A DNA stretch of 64,000 nucleotides. Source: Neoscytalidium dimidiatum. Lineage: Eukaryota; Ascomycota; Dothideomycetes; Botryosphaeriales; Botryosphaeriaceae. Position numbers and translations under genes: made by a program. Positions 9,560-21,329 of this stretch are shown here, piece after piece; within the stretch, counting starts at the first letter, position 1; each line of letters begins with the position of its first letter. The stretch covers positions 2,418,001 to 2,482,000 of the forward strand of contig CM074703.1 in the NCBI GenBank assembly GCA_037367355.1. The letters are read 5' to 3'. The notes beneath the pieces are model-generated. The model worked only from the letters and a program-made list of their open reading frames with translations. It ran no database searches and was not told the origin of the DNA.

Positions 9560-11098
9560 TCAAGCAGTAGGCGGTACGTCATTGTCGCCCTTCTCGCACT
9601 CCTCGCCGTTACGATTGCTGCGCCTCGCAACCATCTTGCCGTCAAGGCCGCGCACCCAGACCCATTTGCGCTTGTCCACAGTAGCTCCCTTGCCCTGCTG
9701 GCCATTCGCCTGCGTCGACAACTCCTCGTCATCCTGCTGCACGCCTTCCTGCACCTTGTCCTGCCTCTTGCCCGCATTCAGATTCACGCGGCTCTCCGGA
9801 CCTCCTCCCTCGACCTCCCGGCCCTTCTCGCGCTCCAACTCCAGCAGCGGCGGGTCCACCTCATCCACAAACCTCACACTCTTCCTCCTGGCCGACTTCT
9901 TGGGAGGAGCCGCAGAACTCGCAGCAACGGGACCCGCAACCTCAGATCCCTCCACAACACCAAACTGTCCTAAGCCTGCCGGCTGGAAGTTAGCGCTTAG
10001 CTCCCCGCTAGCCAGGGTGTTGACATACTGCTGGCCGGTCGCCGCAGCTGCGGTGTGGCACCTGGCCCTTCCGGGCCCGGAAGGCGGCAGTAGGACGTTG
10101 AAGAGCGACTGGTCAGCGTAATCGGTCATCGAGGCGATGAAGGCGGGCGAGAGGTAGTGGACCGCCTGGTTAGCAATTCGGGCGTCCTGGTCGACTGACA
10201 GACCATGCGGTGCAGCGGGAGCCTCGGAACTGGTGGTGGGCGGAACAGAGGTAGTCTTATTGGCGCCTTGCTTGCCAAAACCATCCTTCTCCTTCTCGGT
10301 GGTCTGCTGGGTCTCCCGTCCCTGCTCGTCATCCTCCGTCCACACCGCGGTGGCCGCAGCGGCAAAGGACCTGTCGATGCTGCTGCGACGGCGGAGGCAA
10401 ACCGGGTGTCCGTCGTTCGGGACAAACGAGTACGGGTGGGCCTGCTGGAAGAACGACAGGTTGGACGCCATGACCAGCTCCTCGCCCTCCTGCTTCAAGG
10501 CGTCCAGGCGTGCGAGCGACTCCTCGGTGGCGTATCCCCCGAGTACGGGGCCATCGCCGCTGGGATTCGTGTTGCTGACGTCCTGGGCGAAATAGCTTTG
10601 AGCGGGATGTTGATGATGATTGTAGGCAAATCGCTGGCGGGCATGTTCTCCGGCACGTCGCTGCTCCCCTGCGGCGATATCCTCATCCTCAAGGTACTTT
10701 TCCGCCCACTGCTCGGCCGTCCATTCGTCGCGGTAGTAAGGGCGTGCCGTACTGAGGAACGGGAAGCCGTCGTCGTCGAGCTCGAACTGGCGCGGCGGCT
10801 GCGGGGACGGCGACCACTGCGGATCGTAGGCGCTCTGGACGTACGAGAGCGGCGATGGGGTGTAGTAGGGGCTAGCGTCGCCGAAGACCGCTGCGCCTGG
10901 AACGAACTCATGCGCCGTGGGCGAGAGGCTCGAGCGGCGAGGCGTGGCCAGGGGAAGAGAAGCTGCCGCATTGTGAGCCCATGACCTTCTCCGACGAGAT
11001 GCTGGGGTTTCTGTATTAGTGTGGCCTTGGCCGGTGGGAGCGAAGTGTTGGATGAACTCACAGCGACGCCTTGTGCCAGAGTGGTAGGGCGGGTACAT
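9560..11098 (-). CDS. Hypothetical disordered protein with RVxF-like motif
   Basis: A 512-aa frame read straight through, or 492 aa if a 60-nt intron (11002-11061; donor GTGAGT, branch CTAATAC, acceptor CCCCAG) is removed. The intron length is a multiple of three and contains no stop, so both forms are readable. The protein is hydrophilic and low in predicted structure: proline/serine-rich near residues 45-100, an acidic-aromatic segment with DEWTAEQWAEKYLEDED near 120-140, and a basic C-terminal third. Near residue 410 the sequence KSARRKSVRFVDE contains KSVRF, a match to the RVxF docking pattern for protein phosphatase 1; such short motifs are often chance. No catalytic domain is seen. The start at 11098 is the first ATG and lies at the end of a promoter-like region. 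Function unknown. Confidence 0.6.
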   Translation of the reverse strand: MYPPYHSGTRRRCEFIQHFAPTGQGHTNTETPASRRRRSWAHNAAASLPLATPRRSSLSPTAHEFVPGAAVFGDASPYYTPSPLSYVQSAYDPQWSPSPQPPRQFELDDDGFPFLSTARPYYRDEWTAEQWAEKYLEDEDIAAGEQRRAGEHARQRFAYNHHQHPAQSYFAQDVSNTNPSGDGPVLGGYATEESLARLDALKQEGEELVMASNLSFFQQAHPYSFVPNDGHPVCLRRRSSIDRSFAAAATAVWTEDDEQGRETQQTTEKEKDGFGKQGANKTTSVPPTTSSEAPAAPHGLSVDQDARIANQAVHYLSPAFIASMTDYADQSLFNVLLPPSGPGRARCHTAAAATGQQYVNTLASGELSANFQPAGLGQFGVVEGSEVAGPVAASSAAPPKKSARRKSVRFVDEVDPPLLELEREKGREVEGGGPESRVNLNAGKRQDKVQEGVQQDDEELSTQANGQQGKGATVDKRKWVWVRGLDGKMVARRSNRNGEECEKGDNDVPPTA

Positions 11099-12308
11099 TG
11101 TGGCGTCGTTCTTTTGAAACGTCTGGTGCGGGATGCGTGGAGAGGATCCAGGAGTAGTGGTTAATCAGTGTTGGTAAAACTGCGGTGGGGTGCAGGTTTA
11201 AGAGGGAAGAAGGGGGGATGGACGGATGAAGAGAGGGAGGAAGGGTAGGTGCTGGGGCGGCGAGACTGGGCGGCAGGCGACAGGAAGCATTTTGAGAGTG
11301 GTAGTAGGCGCTCGCGTGCGAAGGTGTTAACAGTTGTCAATCACTGTGAGGAACACAGAGCGGGCGCTTCGATGTCCTCGGTGGCGCGGTGGGGCGCCAA
11401 CCTCTGCCGGGGTGTGGACGAAAACCACAATCCAGCATCCTGACATCGGTTTTCGAAAAAGCGACGATGACAAGAGGACGAAGAACCGGTATCCAACTCT
11501 TTGCCCGGTGGGGTATATGAAAGGCCTGGACATTCCCCCATACAGGCTGGACCAGACGGCGAATGGTTAAGGTATCTGTCATGAGTATGATGATAGAATA
11601 TAATCGTTTATACGGAGTTGATTGTATTGCTACGGTACCCGGACCGTGATATTTCTTGACCCCAGCGTAAGTATCCAAGACAAAGGTCAATACTCACCAT
11701 GTATATTCTCCTCGCGTGGATAAGGTTACTTTGCATATTTCCCATATCCTCTTCCTTAATCGATGTCGATGTGACATTGTTCTGTATATGCACGGACTCT
11801 GTCATGAATCAGCTACTATTTCCTTGGCATTCTGACGTCAGACATACCATTATTCCCGAACGTGCTCAAGACAAAGCACAATACAATTGTTTGTTCTAAC
11901 TTGACAGTGTTATCACATCGTCTGGAATATGTGAGGATACCATCGGGTTTCCCAGCGAGTTCAGTTCAAGGTTGGGAAACGGAGATTCTTATACATCCCA
12001 CCACACAAGTTTGATCCTACTCGGAACGTGATCCTTCCGAACACATGTCAAAATCCCAAAAAAGGAATTCAAAACCTCCTCTGCGGAATGCTCGTGAGGT
12101 ATCGTATGATTCATGTTTCACTATCTTCCTATCCTATTCAGATTCCGAGCGTGGTGAGACTGTTGCCCAACGCAATCTGGTAATCGATGGTATACCCCAA
12201 CGCCGTGCTTATGATAAGCGGTATGCTCTCGGTCGATCGATCATGCCATAGAGCTTTACCAAAGGGTGTTTCAAGGAAAGTAAGAAATTACAGCAAATTT
12301 GAAGGAAT
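11099..12308. other. Intergenic, no gene seen
   Basis: 1.2 kb. The first part is the promoter of the 9560-11098 gene, with purine-rich GGGAAGAAGGGGGGA-type stretches. The rest is AT-richer sequence ending downstream of the membrane-protein gene. The open frames here are under 120 codons, overlap each other on both strands and look like chance. Confidence 0.5.
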
Positions 12309-12865
12309 TTAGACCTTCGCGGGGCCGAGAGGCTTGCCTCTTCTGGGCAGCGTCCACGGCTTCTCGCAAACAATCTGGAAACGGTTAGCAAATCAGCGAA
12401 AGTGATGTAGCGCGTCAACGACATACCTCTCCCTCGCTATATGCCCAGAAATAAACAATCATGCCGATGATGTAATACAGTCCCGCATTTGTCGACTGGT
12501 ACATCAGGAGGGCAACCAACGCGCTTAGAGGGTAGATAATCAAGCGGGTCTCGATTGAACGGTGAAATGAGGAACCCGCGAGAAAGCTAAGCGGCCATTC
12601 GTAGGCAAGGCCAAATATTCCCAGAAGGAGATTGATGATCTGGAGAGCAGGGACAGGCTTGACAGCTCCATCGAGATTCTTCGTGAGAAAATCCCAGAAG
12701 ATCTTGGGCCAGAAAAAGCCTTCGATTGCAGCCGCTACCTGGTCTAGGGACTGTCAGAAATCGCTCGCAGGCTCGGTGACATGATAATGGCACCGGAGGA
12801 GACTTACACATGGCAGCGGTGAGCACGATGAGGCGAGCCCAGTGGTTCTTGATTAGCTTGCCCAT
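12309..12865 (-). CDS. Conserved fungal four-TM membrane protein
   Basis: A spliced gene with exons 12865-12808, 12743-12427 and 12374-12309 and introns of 64 and 52 nt with GTAAGT and GTATGT donors. It gives 146 aa. The N-terminus MGKLIKNHWARLIVLTA, the EGFFWPKIFWDFLTKNLD block near residue 26 and the C-terminal YFWAYSEGE are what I recall of a small fungus-specific membrane family (I believe DUF7727, not verified). Four hydrophobic segments can be seen: residues about 8-25, 50-68, 83-102 and 105-122. The C-terminus is short and basic. The start has a good context (CCATGGGC). Family membership is fairly sure; no function is known to me. Confidence 0.85.
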
Positions 12866-15800
12866 GGTAGCGAATTAAAAATTTGAGCGAATGAATAGTG
12901 TTGTAGAGAAAGACCCGGCCAGCGGTACAGAACGAACGTGAGGCGCAAATTGAGCAGTCGTGCGGCGGCTGGCTCAGAGGACGGCCTCAGGACGGGGGCT
13001 GGCAGGTAGGTATAGTGGCTACGGGCGTAAATGAGGCCTATGCTCAGGAGCAGCTCCAAGCGTGGTGGAGGCGTGAACGGTCTCAGAGTCCGGTGGCAGG
13101 AAACGGGGCTGTAACGGCAGGTCGGGAGGGGACATGGCAGGCTTTAGGGACGACAGCGGGTCGCGGCGGTGGCATTGACGATGCGCGGCGGGGAGGAGGA
13201 TCGCATGGATGCAGCGCATGGGTGGCTGCAGGCAAGCGGCTGGCGTGCCTGGGCGGCCCTTGGCGGCGCTCCACCAGGGCCTGCAACGCAGCTGCACGGT
13301 CCAGCACAGCGCCCGCGCGCCCCTTAAGCGCCCGCGGCCGAACCAGCGCACGCCACACTTCGACGCCCGCCAGCGAATGGCAGCCTGCAGCCGCCCGCGC
13401 AGCCTCCCGTCTCCGCAATTAGCACCTTCGCCGAAAGCCCTGCAAGAAAAATGTCACACCCGTCCACGTCGTGACACCCGCTGCTGCTGCACCGATTGGC
13501 AGATCCGCCCAGCGCCGCGTCCACGCTACGCCCGTCAGGGCCCAACGGCACCGCTGACCGCTGCGCGCTCGCCAACAGCGTGCCGGCTCGTGCTGGATGC
13601 AGAATGAGGCTTCGCGATACGGTATCGCTATCGCCGCTGCGCACTGGGAGCTCCTCCGAGTCCGAGTCCGGGTCCGAGGTTGAGTGCTGAGTGCTGAGCT
13701 CTGCTCTACGCTGCGCTGCGCTGCGCTGCGGGCCTACTGTGTAGCTCCCCTCCCGGCCCAGCTGCTCGCAGCGGCTCCCTGGCAGATTGCAGCTCCGTGT
13801 CGGCACCACCCGGGCGCTCTGGACGTTGCTCAGGTTATGATATCAGTCAATCTGGAGAGCCGCGTCTCTTGGAGGCGGTCTGACACCGTCCGCATGGCGA
13901 TCAGCACCGCCGCGGCGGCAGCGGCGAGACAGCAGTCTCAGCAGAACCATGAAATGGAATTCTCCATCACGGACCCATGAGGCAGGGCGTGTTCGAGGCC
14001 GCCGAAGACGGGAGCTGATTATGCATCGCCCATCGTCACATCACCCCCGGATGGCGGCGGTGCCGTCTGGAACGCTTTATCGATAGCGAAGGTCCAATAT
14101 TCCAAGAGATGCTAAGGCTTTTTTCGAATGTATCCCGTGCAGATTGCCCGTCGGATGGGCCAGCCGACAATGCGCAGGGAGCAGGCGTCGGGCAGAGGGC
14201 TACCGCAGTGACGACGGCTGCAGGCACCAGAGCGCTGAGGATCTGGATGGCTTTGCACCGCACCGGGCGGCACCCACCATCACACGCGGGATCGATGGTG
14301 TTGAGGGCCCGCGACTAATGGCGCTGTCCGGTGATCAGCTACTCTGCCAGCCAGCGGTGCGTAAGCCTCCCCGGGCTGGAGGTGCGCGCTTCGAGGCGGG
14401 CGCTCGTTGGCTGGCGGGGGGGAGGCTGCTGACAGGGGTAGCTGCGCATCCCGCTCGCTTGAGCACTGAGTGGCCAGGCACCGCTGCAGCCCAGGTCACC
14501 GCCTTGCGCCCCATCCACCCAAAGCTCGACACCACAGCACTGCGCAACGCCCTCACCATGGAGCCCAGCCCGGCCGTGAGAAAGTTCCGTGCCGTCCAGA
14601 TCCCTCTGCAGGGATGGCCGGAGCACCCCCCAACATCAACGCAACTTTCCTGCGCAGATTTCTATCAATCCTCTGCATCCCACCCTGTGCCTCCCCGCTT
14701 CACCAATCCGCCTGCATTCCCTCGCCTCCGCCCTCGCCTCCGAACAGCTGAACTTGAATCTTCTCTCCCTCGGAACCGGTGATCGTTCTGCGCCTCGTCT
14801 GAACTGTGGATCGCTTTGACTGCCGTTCGTGACTTGCAAGCCTCACACGCTCCTACGGCGCTTCACGTTTCGCAACTCGACCTGCGCGTCTCAAGCGATT
14901 GCGCCCCGCGAGAACACCAGACCCGCGCTGCGAGGACCGACGTAAGCAGCGCCAACGCTGCGCATCCAACGCTCAAGAAGTCGCCCTCTCCGCCGCCTTT
15001 GCGCCGACGCCAACGAAGCCGCGAAAGACATCGGCGCCGTCATCCAATCGCGCCCAGCACCGCCACGCCGCACCTGCTTCAGCAGGCGCCCACCAAAGCC
15101 TCGTTGCCAACACATACAAGAATCGCCATTTCGCGCAGGCACGGAGGCAAAACTCTGCGTCAAGCCTTGGGTAGTTCAAGTAAGAGCTAGGAATTCGACC
15201 AAAGAAGAGGCATCAAGATCTGAACATGCGCTTGGACGGAGCGTCGCAGACTTGACACATCTGTCCGACAGCATCGCGACGGGCCAGCCCCTCGACTAGT
15301 CCCGCTCCCGCCACACCTCCCGCCTCTACCCTCTGCTCGTGCATGATTGACAGCGCCTTTGTGGATACCGCCCTGAAAATCTCCTCCTTGGCTTGCTTGC
15401 TTCCTGAACTAGGCATTCAAGCAACCGCCAAGCTCCCGCCCGGAACAACCGAAGAGCCTCCTTCCCGGTCTCACGAATCGATCCTCCACTGTCGTCGCCT
15501 CCCGCAAATTGCAGCTGAGCACGCCGGCGCCTGAGCGCTGCCTGATCGCCCTCAGATTGCAGGCACGAGACAATCTGCGCATCCGACACCCCCGCCTGAG
15601 GCTCGCCCTAAAAAGCTTGTCCTTGGATCCCTCCCAGGGTCATAACGATCTTAACGAATCTCTGTTTTCCTTCCGGGATACCTTTCTTCCTTGCACTTCG
15701 CTGGTCGGTTGTTGCCTCTGCATACCTCCATCCGTTCTTTTATGAATACCTTTACCGAGACTACGCTCTTTTAATTCGCTGGACACGACCAGAGAGCGTG

Positions 15801-15938
15801 TCTTTCTACTGCTCGCAAAGCACGATCGATACCCCCGGAACGGCGCGAAAGAAGAATTGATTTTGGCTGGTTGAAAGGACTCGTTTTTTTTTTTCCCCCT
15901 CCCCAACAACAACACGGCACCGCTGTGAATCGTCCAAA
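12866..15938. other. 3-kb GC-rich region upstream of noxA
   Basis: No gene that I can support. The stretch is GC-rich and has overlapping frames of 60-210 codons on all strands, dominated by Ala/Arg/Pro/Ser, a pattern expected from composition alone. It includes a short CTGCG tandem repeat at 13709-13730. The last few hundred bases (about 15.2-15.94 kb) become pyrimidine-rich (TTTTTTTTTTTTCCCCC near 15890) and probably are the noxA promoter and leader. Confidence 0.45.
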
Positions 15939-17751
15939 ATGGCTGCTCAGCGGTCGTGGACGGCGCACTTCATACCGAGGAAGTTGATTTTCTATTTCCT
16001 TTTCCATGGACTGCACATCGGCATTTTTGCCTTTGGCTGGTACGTCGGTCAGACTTCACCGAGATGACAACAGCGCGAGCTGACAACGTAACAGGTACAA
16101 GCAGGCATCAGACCAAAGATTGGCAGCTTTGAACGGTCTCAAATTCTCTGTCTGGATTTCTCGTGGTGCTGGTCTGGTCTTGTCTTTCGATGTCCTGTTC
16201 ATTCTCCTGCCTATGTGCAGGACGCTACTCCGGATTGTCCGCCCGAAGATTCGATGGCTACCCCTCGATGAATCCCAGTGGTTTCACAGGCAAGTTGCCT
16301 ATGCGATGCTCTTCTGGACTTGTTGGCATGTACTTGCGCATTACGTGAAGTGAGTGTTTCTTGTGTTATCGCGAAATGTTCAGGGCTGACTCGATTAGCT
16401 TTTTCAACGTCGAGAAAACTCAGGTCCGTCCGGAGATAGCTCTTCAAATTCACTACACGCAAGCTGGAGGAATCACTGGCCATATCATGCTCCTGTGCAT
16501 GCTCCTTATCTACACCACTGCACACCACAGGATCCGGCAACAGTCCTTCGAGACTTTCTGGTACACGCATCACCTGTTCATTCCATTCCTTCTGGGAATG
16601 TACACCCACGCGGTTGGTTGCTTTGTCAGAGATTCCGTGAATCCATTCTCTCCCTTCGCTGGCGCCAACTTTTGGAACCACTGTATCGGATATCAAGGTT
16701 GGCGATGGGAGCTGTTCGGCGGCGGCATTTACCTGTTCGAGCGCCTATATCGCGAGGTTAGGGCTAGGCGCGACACCAAGATTGTGAAGGTTGTCCGCCA
16801 TCCTTACGGTAAGCATAAAACGTTCATACGCGGCGGAGTGCTCGACTAATCGATGATTTAGACGCCGTTGAGATCCAGTTCACCAAGCCGTCAATGAAGT
16901 ACAAGCCCGGCCAATGGCTTTTCCTAAACTGCCCATCCGTCAGCAACTACCAGTGGCATCCGTTCACCATAACCTCTTGCCCGTATGACCCCTATATCTC
17001 GGTTCATGTCCGTCAAGTTGGCGATTTCACTCGCGGCCTCGCGGATGCTCTCGGTGCTGGTCCTGCCCAGGCTAAGCTCTACGATGACATGGACCCCATG
17101 GGCATGTACGAAATCGCGCTTCAACACGGCCAGGAGATGCCTGAAATCCGTATCGATGGTCCCTATGGAGCGCCTGCTGAAGATGTGTTTGATAACGAAA
17201 TCGCGGTCCTTATCGGTACTGGCATTGGTGTTACGCCATGGGCCGCTATTCTCAAGAACATCTGGCACATGCGCCTTTCTCCCAACCCACCCAAGCGTCT
17301 TCGCCGCGTCGAGTTCATCTGGGTCTGCAAGGACACCAGTTCTTTCGAATGGTTTCAGGCTCTGCTGTCCTCTTTGGAGGCACAATCCATGGGATCTTCT
17401 GACCCCAACGGCGAAGAGGAGTTCTTGCGGATTCACACATATCTGACCCAGAAGGTCGACGTGGATACTGCAAACAACATTGTCCTGAACTCGGTCGGCA
17501 CTGACAAGGATCCTCTTACCGAACTCAAGTCTCGCACTAACTTCGGTCGTCCTGACTTTACCAAGCTGCTTGTCGGCATGCGTGATGGCATCATGACTCG
17601 TAGCTACATGGGTGGTCTTGAGAGCAGTCTGCGCACTGATGTCGGAGTATACTTTTGTGGTCCCAGCGTTGCCGCTCGTGACATCAAGAAGGCCTGTAAA
17701 ACCGCGACTTGTCCGGACGTGCGGTTCAGGTTCTGGAAGGAGCACTTTTAG
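15939..17751 (+). CDS. noxA: NADPH oxidase NoxA (superoxide-generating)
   Basis: Four exons (15939-16039, 16095-16349, 16399-16808, 16862-17751), introns of 55, 49 and 53 nt, 551 aa, the usual NoxA length. It passes electrons from NADPH through FAD and two hemes across the membrane to O2, making superoxide; in fungi this is linked to sexual fruiting, hyphal fusion and host infection. Six membrane helices fill the N-terminal half. The four heme histidines keep the family spacing: H98 and H112 (14 apart) and H176 and H189 (13 apart). The FAD site HPFTITSCP, the NADPH-binding GTGIGVTPW and CGP motifs, and the C-terminal FWKEHF end are present. There is no EF-hand extension, which separates it from NoxC, and it lacks the N-terminal extension of NoxB. 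Start context CAAAATGGC is strong. The assignment is very sure; A rather than B rests on length and sequence style. Confidence 0.96.
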
Positions 17752-19654
17752 GTGCCCGAATTCCTCGTTTCCTTTTACCTTCATGATATCGAGCGTTCTG
17801 TGGGTCCAACAAAGCAGAGTCGGGGCAGAGGGGGGCAAATATCCAATTCGTTTATTGCAGCGGCAGACTATGGGAATCTCACCCGCGCTGTGGTGGGGGT
17901 TGTATGGTTTTTTCCAGTTCTGCGTTCTTTTTTTTTTTTTTTATCATTGAAGTTTAGTGCGTTCTTACGCTACAACCCTCTACATCTACCCCGAATCTCC
18001 CTACCATCTAAACTCCTCCGAACCTCCCTGCCAAATTTATTGTAGCTTATAGTACCACCATCATCCGTTCGCCGGCCGGTAGAGATTTCCCAAGGGATAT
18101 CCCCAAACCTCTCAAATTTGAGAAAGATAAAGGGCTATCCGCCAAGCATTATGTTCAAACTTCAAGGCTCGTGTAACCTGGTTGTGGTGATTTTCCCAAG
18201 ACGTCAGAACAAACCATTGGACGCAGAAGTACAGCAACTTCAGACACCGGGACAACTAAGCATCTTCAAAGGCGGGTAATTGATGCATAACCTTCCTTCG
18301 CTGCCTCAAAATTTGTTCCTTCCCGCTGTATACGCTAATTTCAAATTGAGACCTGGAAAACTTGCGGGAGCCCTTCTGCTGCCAACAGCCGCGGCGGTGG
18401 GACGCGCGACCTTGGAATTGTGGAAACTCCTCGAAGTTGGCGCTATGGTGCTGCGGTCGCCATACAGGAGAGGCATGCGCCAAAGGGCACGCAGTATTAA
18501 GGCGCGCTGCTCGGCTCTTCGCATTTCATCTCGACACGATCCCGAGCGGGGCCGATCGATCCCTCGGGATAAATCCGCGGGGGAAGAGAAGCGGGCTCTT
18601 CCGCCCTGCTGCCGTCGGGAGCTGCATGAGCGGACGGACGGACTAACCAACCCAAGCTAACCCCCTCCAAACCCCCCCCCCCAAAAAGACATTTGGAAGA
18701 TGAGGGACTTGCCAAGAGACAATCTGCGGTTTCAGCGTCTTTTTGCGTAAACACTAAAAAGCACGGCACGGCCGCTCCAGAGGGGGGAGGCTGTTCTTGG
18801 CGTGTATCAGGGGGCTCGGATCGCGGTAGATGCCAAAGTTTTCCTTCTTTTTCTGGATTCTCTCTCTGCGACGGCTGGTTCCTCCAGTGGATTGATCCTG
18901 TCTCAGCATCTGGTGGGTAGGTGTTAGCCGGTGGTTATGCGATTGCCTTTGTGTGATCTGGACGGTGGTGCAGGAATGATCGTATTTCCCTTTTGGCCGC
19001 GGTAGTGGTGAATGCCTCAATGCCTGGTCCGGATCGAGGATATCCCAATGCCTTGCGCTGCGTTGCCGAGTGAACTGTTCAACAACACAAATACATTTTT
19101 GTATACCGAGGTTGCTGTTCGGACTTTTCTACTCAAATATCGTGTGTCGGTCTTATTGTGCTATATATTTATTTGTGATATTTCTTCCCTACCTCGGTCC
19201 TGTTGCTTCTTGGCACCTATGTATTATATTGTTCGCTTGCGAAAGCTTTGGTTGAATCGAACCTTTCCGTTCAGGCGAGCTGAAGCATCTGTGGTGGTCC
19301 TCCAGGATGTGCTGGAGAAGTCCGCACCATCACTTGAGACAGGCGCGCCGTGTCTGTGCGTGCGGGGCTGTTCTTCGCATTCGGACTTCATTCCTCGGAT
19401 ACGACACTCCTCTAAGGCCCTGTTGGCGAGTTCGTCTGAGAGGGTGTGTAAAGAAAGCTGCATGAAGCTCACTGCGCTGTAGAACTGATGATACTGATTG
19501 ATCTCGCCGTACGTACTCCTGCAGACCCGCCGTACAACCTCATACATGCCTCACTTTTGCATCTCTCCCGCACCAAAAATCCATCTGCAATGCCATCTCA
19601 CCAGCTACCATTCATCTCTAACTCGGTCATTCACCCACACCCACCACCACCCCT
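17752..19654. other. Intergenic, no gene seen
   Basis: 1.9 kb between the 3' ends of noxA and of the peroxidase gene. It has homopolymer runs near 17930 (T) and 18670 (C). One possible small minus-strand frame (19224-19547) is listed separately; nothing else is convincing. Confidence 0.45.
19224..19547 (-). CDS. Possible small protein, unknown
   Basis: A 107-codon frame with an ATG start. Its amino-acid make-up is mixed and protein-like, with a helical-looking segment around residues 20-55 (SAVSFMQLSLHTLSDELANR). A plus-strand frame of 156 codons overlaps it in part and looks less likely. No family recognised; it may be part of a spliced gene or chance. Confidence 0.25.
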   Translation of the reverse strand: MYEVVRRVCRSTYGEINQYHQFYSAVSFMQLSLHTLSDELANRALEECRIRGMKSECEEQPRTHRHGAPVSSDGADFSSTSWRTTTDASARLNGKVRFNQSFRKRTI

Positions 19655-21329
19655 TCACTTCGGATACGTCCCATCCACCCGCAACTTCTTCACGCCCGGA
19701 AACTGTTGCAACATCCCATCATACCACACGGCACCCCCTAGCTCTGGACACCCCAACCCGTTCAGCGCGTCACCCAGCGCGGTCCCCAGCTGCCCCAACG
19801 CCGCGCCCACGTCGCTGACAAGCCCCTTCAGCGCGTCCGGCGCGAACTGCACCGCGGCCTGGAAGCCGAAACACGCGAGGTTGTTGCCCTCGAGCAGGAT
19901 CGCGGCGTTGTACAGGCCGCCGGTGAGATCCTGAAGGTCGACCCCGGTGAACTAGTGGTTCGGATATGTTAGTATAAAGGCCTTCTCGATCGGGGTGTTA
20001 ATGGAGTGAGACGGGGAAAAAGGTGTGCTTACGGAATTCGTGGTGCCGGTGTTGCCGCCGATGGAGAGGAACTGCGGGTGCTGCAGGGCAGCGGCGTTGA
20101 GGTCGAGCGCATAGAAGGGGATGGTGTACTCGTCGCCGACAGCGCGCTTGTACCAGTTGTCGGGGATGCGCTCGTAGCCGGGGCTCTGCGGCGCTCCTGT
20201 CAGTCGAACGATCACGGGATGTCGATGTCTTCATCGCGAAGATTGTGGTTGTTAGGAGAAAGGATGTGGAGAAGAAGGCCGGCACTCACGTAAACCATGT
20301 TGTCGTCAGGACCGGTAAAAGCGAAGAAGCTCTTGAGCACTTCCTTCGTCAGCACGCCCTCCGGGTTCTCAGCGCTCTTGTTGCCCATGAAGCGGTAGAT
20401 GAAAGTGTACGCGGCGGGTTGGACGATGACTCCCGAGAAGGGTGCGTTGAAGAAGTATGGGTTCTGCTCGATGCTTTGCTGGAAGCGCTCGACGCGGAAG
20501 TCGGTTAACAGACCCAACCCGTAGTTGGACTCATCGTTAGGGAGCGCGGATTGCTTGGAGAACAGGGCGTCCCATTGCGACCGGACAACTTCGAAGTTGT
20601 TGCCGCTATTGCGGGGGTTCGTCAGTAGATGTGGTGGAGGGATGAAGTGGTAGTGGCCGTACTATTGGTAGAGATCACCGCGCGTAGGCGAGGCGTCCGT
20701 CTCGTATCTATTATGCGAACCAGATATGCCTTGCGGCTGTGTTAGGAGGTTGAGAAGACCAGCGCCTCCGGGTGCGCCGCCGATAGACCAGCTGAGGCCG
20801 TCGCCGTCCATGATGGCGCCGTACACGGCGAGGAATGTGCCGAGATCGATTCCCATGCCAAAGACTAAAATTTTTTTTTTTTTTCAGGTTCGAACCGTTT
20901 TTTTGGAGTTGGTGCATCACTGACCCTTGTTTGTTGCTTCGACGAACTGTGTGATGGTAGCCACACCGTTGCTAAGAAGTCTTAGTAAGCCTTCCGTATC
21001 TCCGTCATGCTAGGCTCTTACTGAGGCAAGTAATTGCTACAGAAACAGTTAGCTTCAGTTGTTTTACAACGGACAAAGGGTACTTACTGGTTCGCCAGGG
21101 CATTGAGACCTGGGCAAGGACCTCTTTTGTCTCCGGGTCCAGGTGGCACAAAAGCGTGTTCTCCTGAAACGTCGATCCTCTGTGCCTCAGCATTGAAGCC
21201 TGGACTGATTCCATTTACTCTCCTGTCCTTGTGAGAAGCTTGGGCAGAGTATTGCTCTGCAAGTGCGGGAAAGGCGGCGGATTGACCGGCAAGAGCAAAT
21301 GTGCCCACCGCAAGCCAGCAAGAGGGCAT
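19655..21329 (-). CDS. Secreted heme-thiolate peroxidase (peroxidase family 2)
   Basis: Seven exons: 21329-21088, 21036-21022, 20971-20925, 20864-20663, 20605-20290, 20185-20033, 19951-19655. All phases agree and give 423 aa. It belongs to the chloroperoxidase/unspecific-peroxygenase group, which uses H2O2 to oxidise or halogenate organic compounds. Seen: a hydrophobic signal peptide (residues 1-20), the motif RGPCPGLNALAN with C72 as the expected heme-thiolate ligand, then NHNYLPHNG, and a SHNRYETD block with the acidic residues of the distal/metal site (E-T-D rather than E-G-D). The second exon is only 15 nt. The fifth intron (104 nt, 20186-20289) is less certain; its acceptor was chosen to keep SPGYERIPDNWY in frame. 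A secreted role in oxidising plant or soil aromatics is inferred. Confidence 0.88.

Noticed and set aside
13324..15190. Open frames of 90-212 codons on both strands (for example 14144-14782 plus)
   Set aside because: They overlap in several frames at once, are dominated by Ala/Arg/Pro/Ser, and show no motif or splice logic; high GC explains them.
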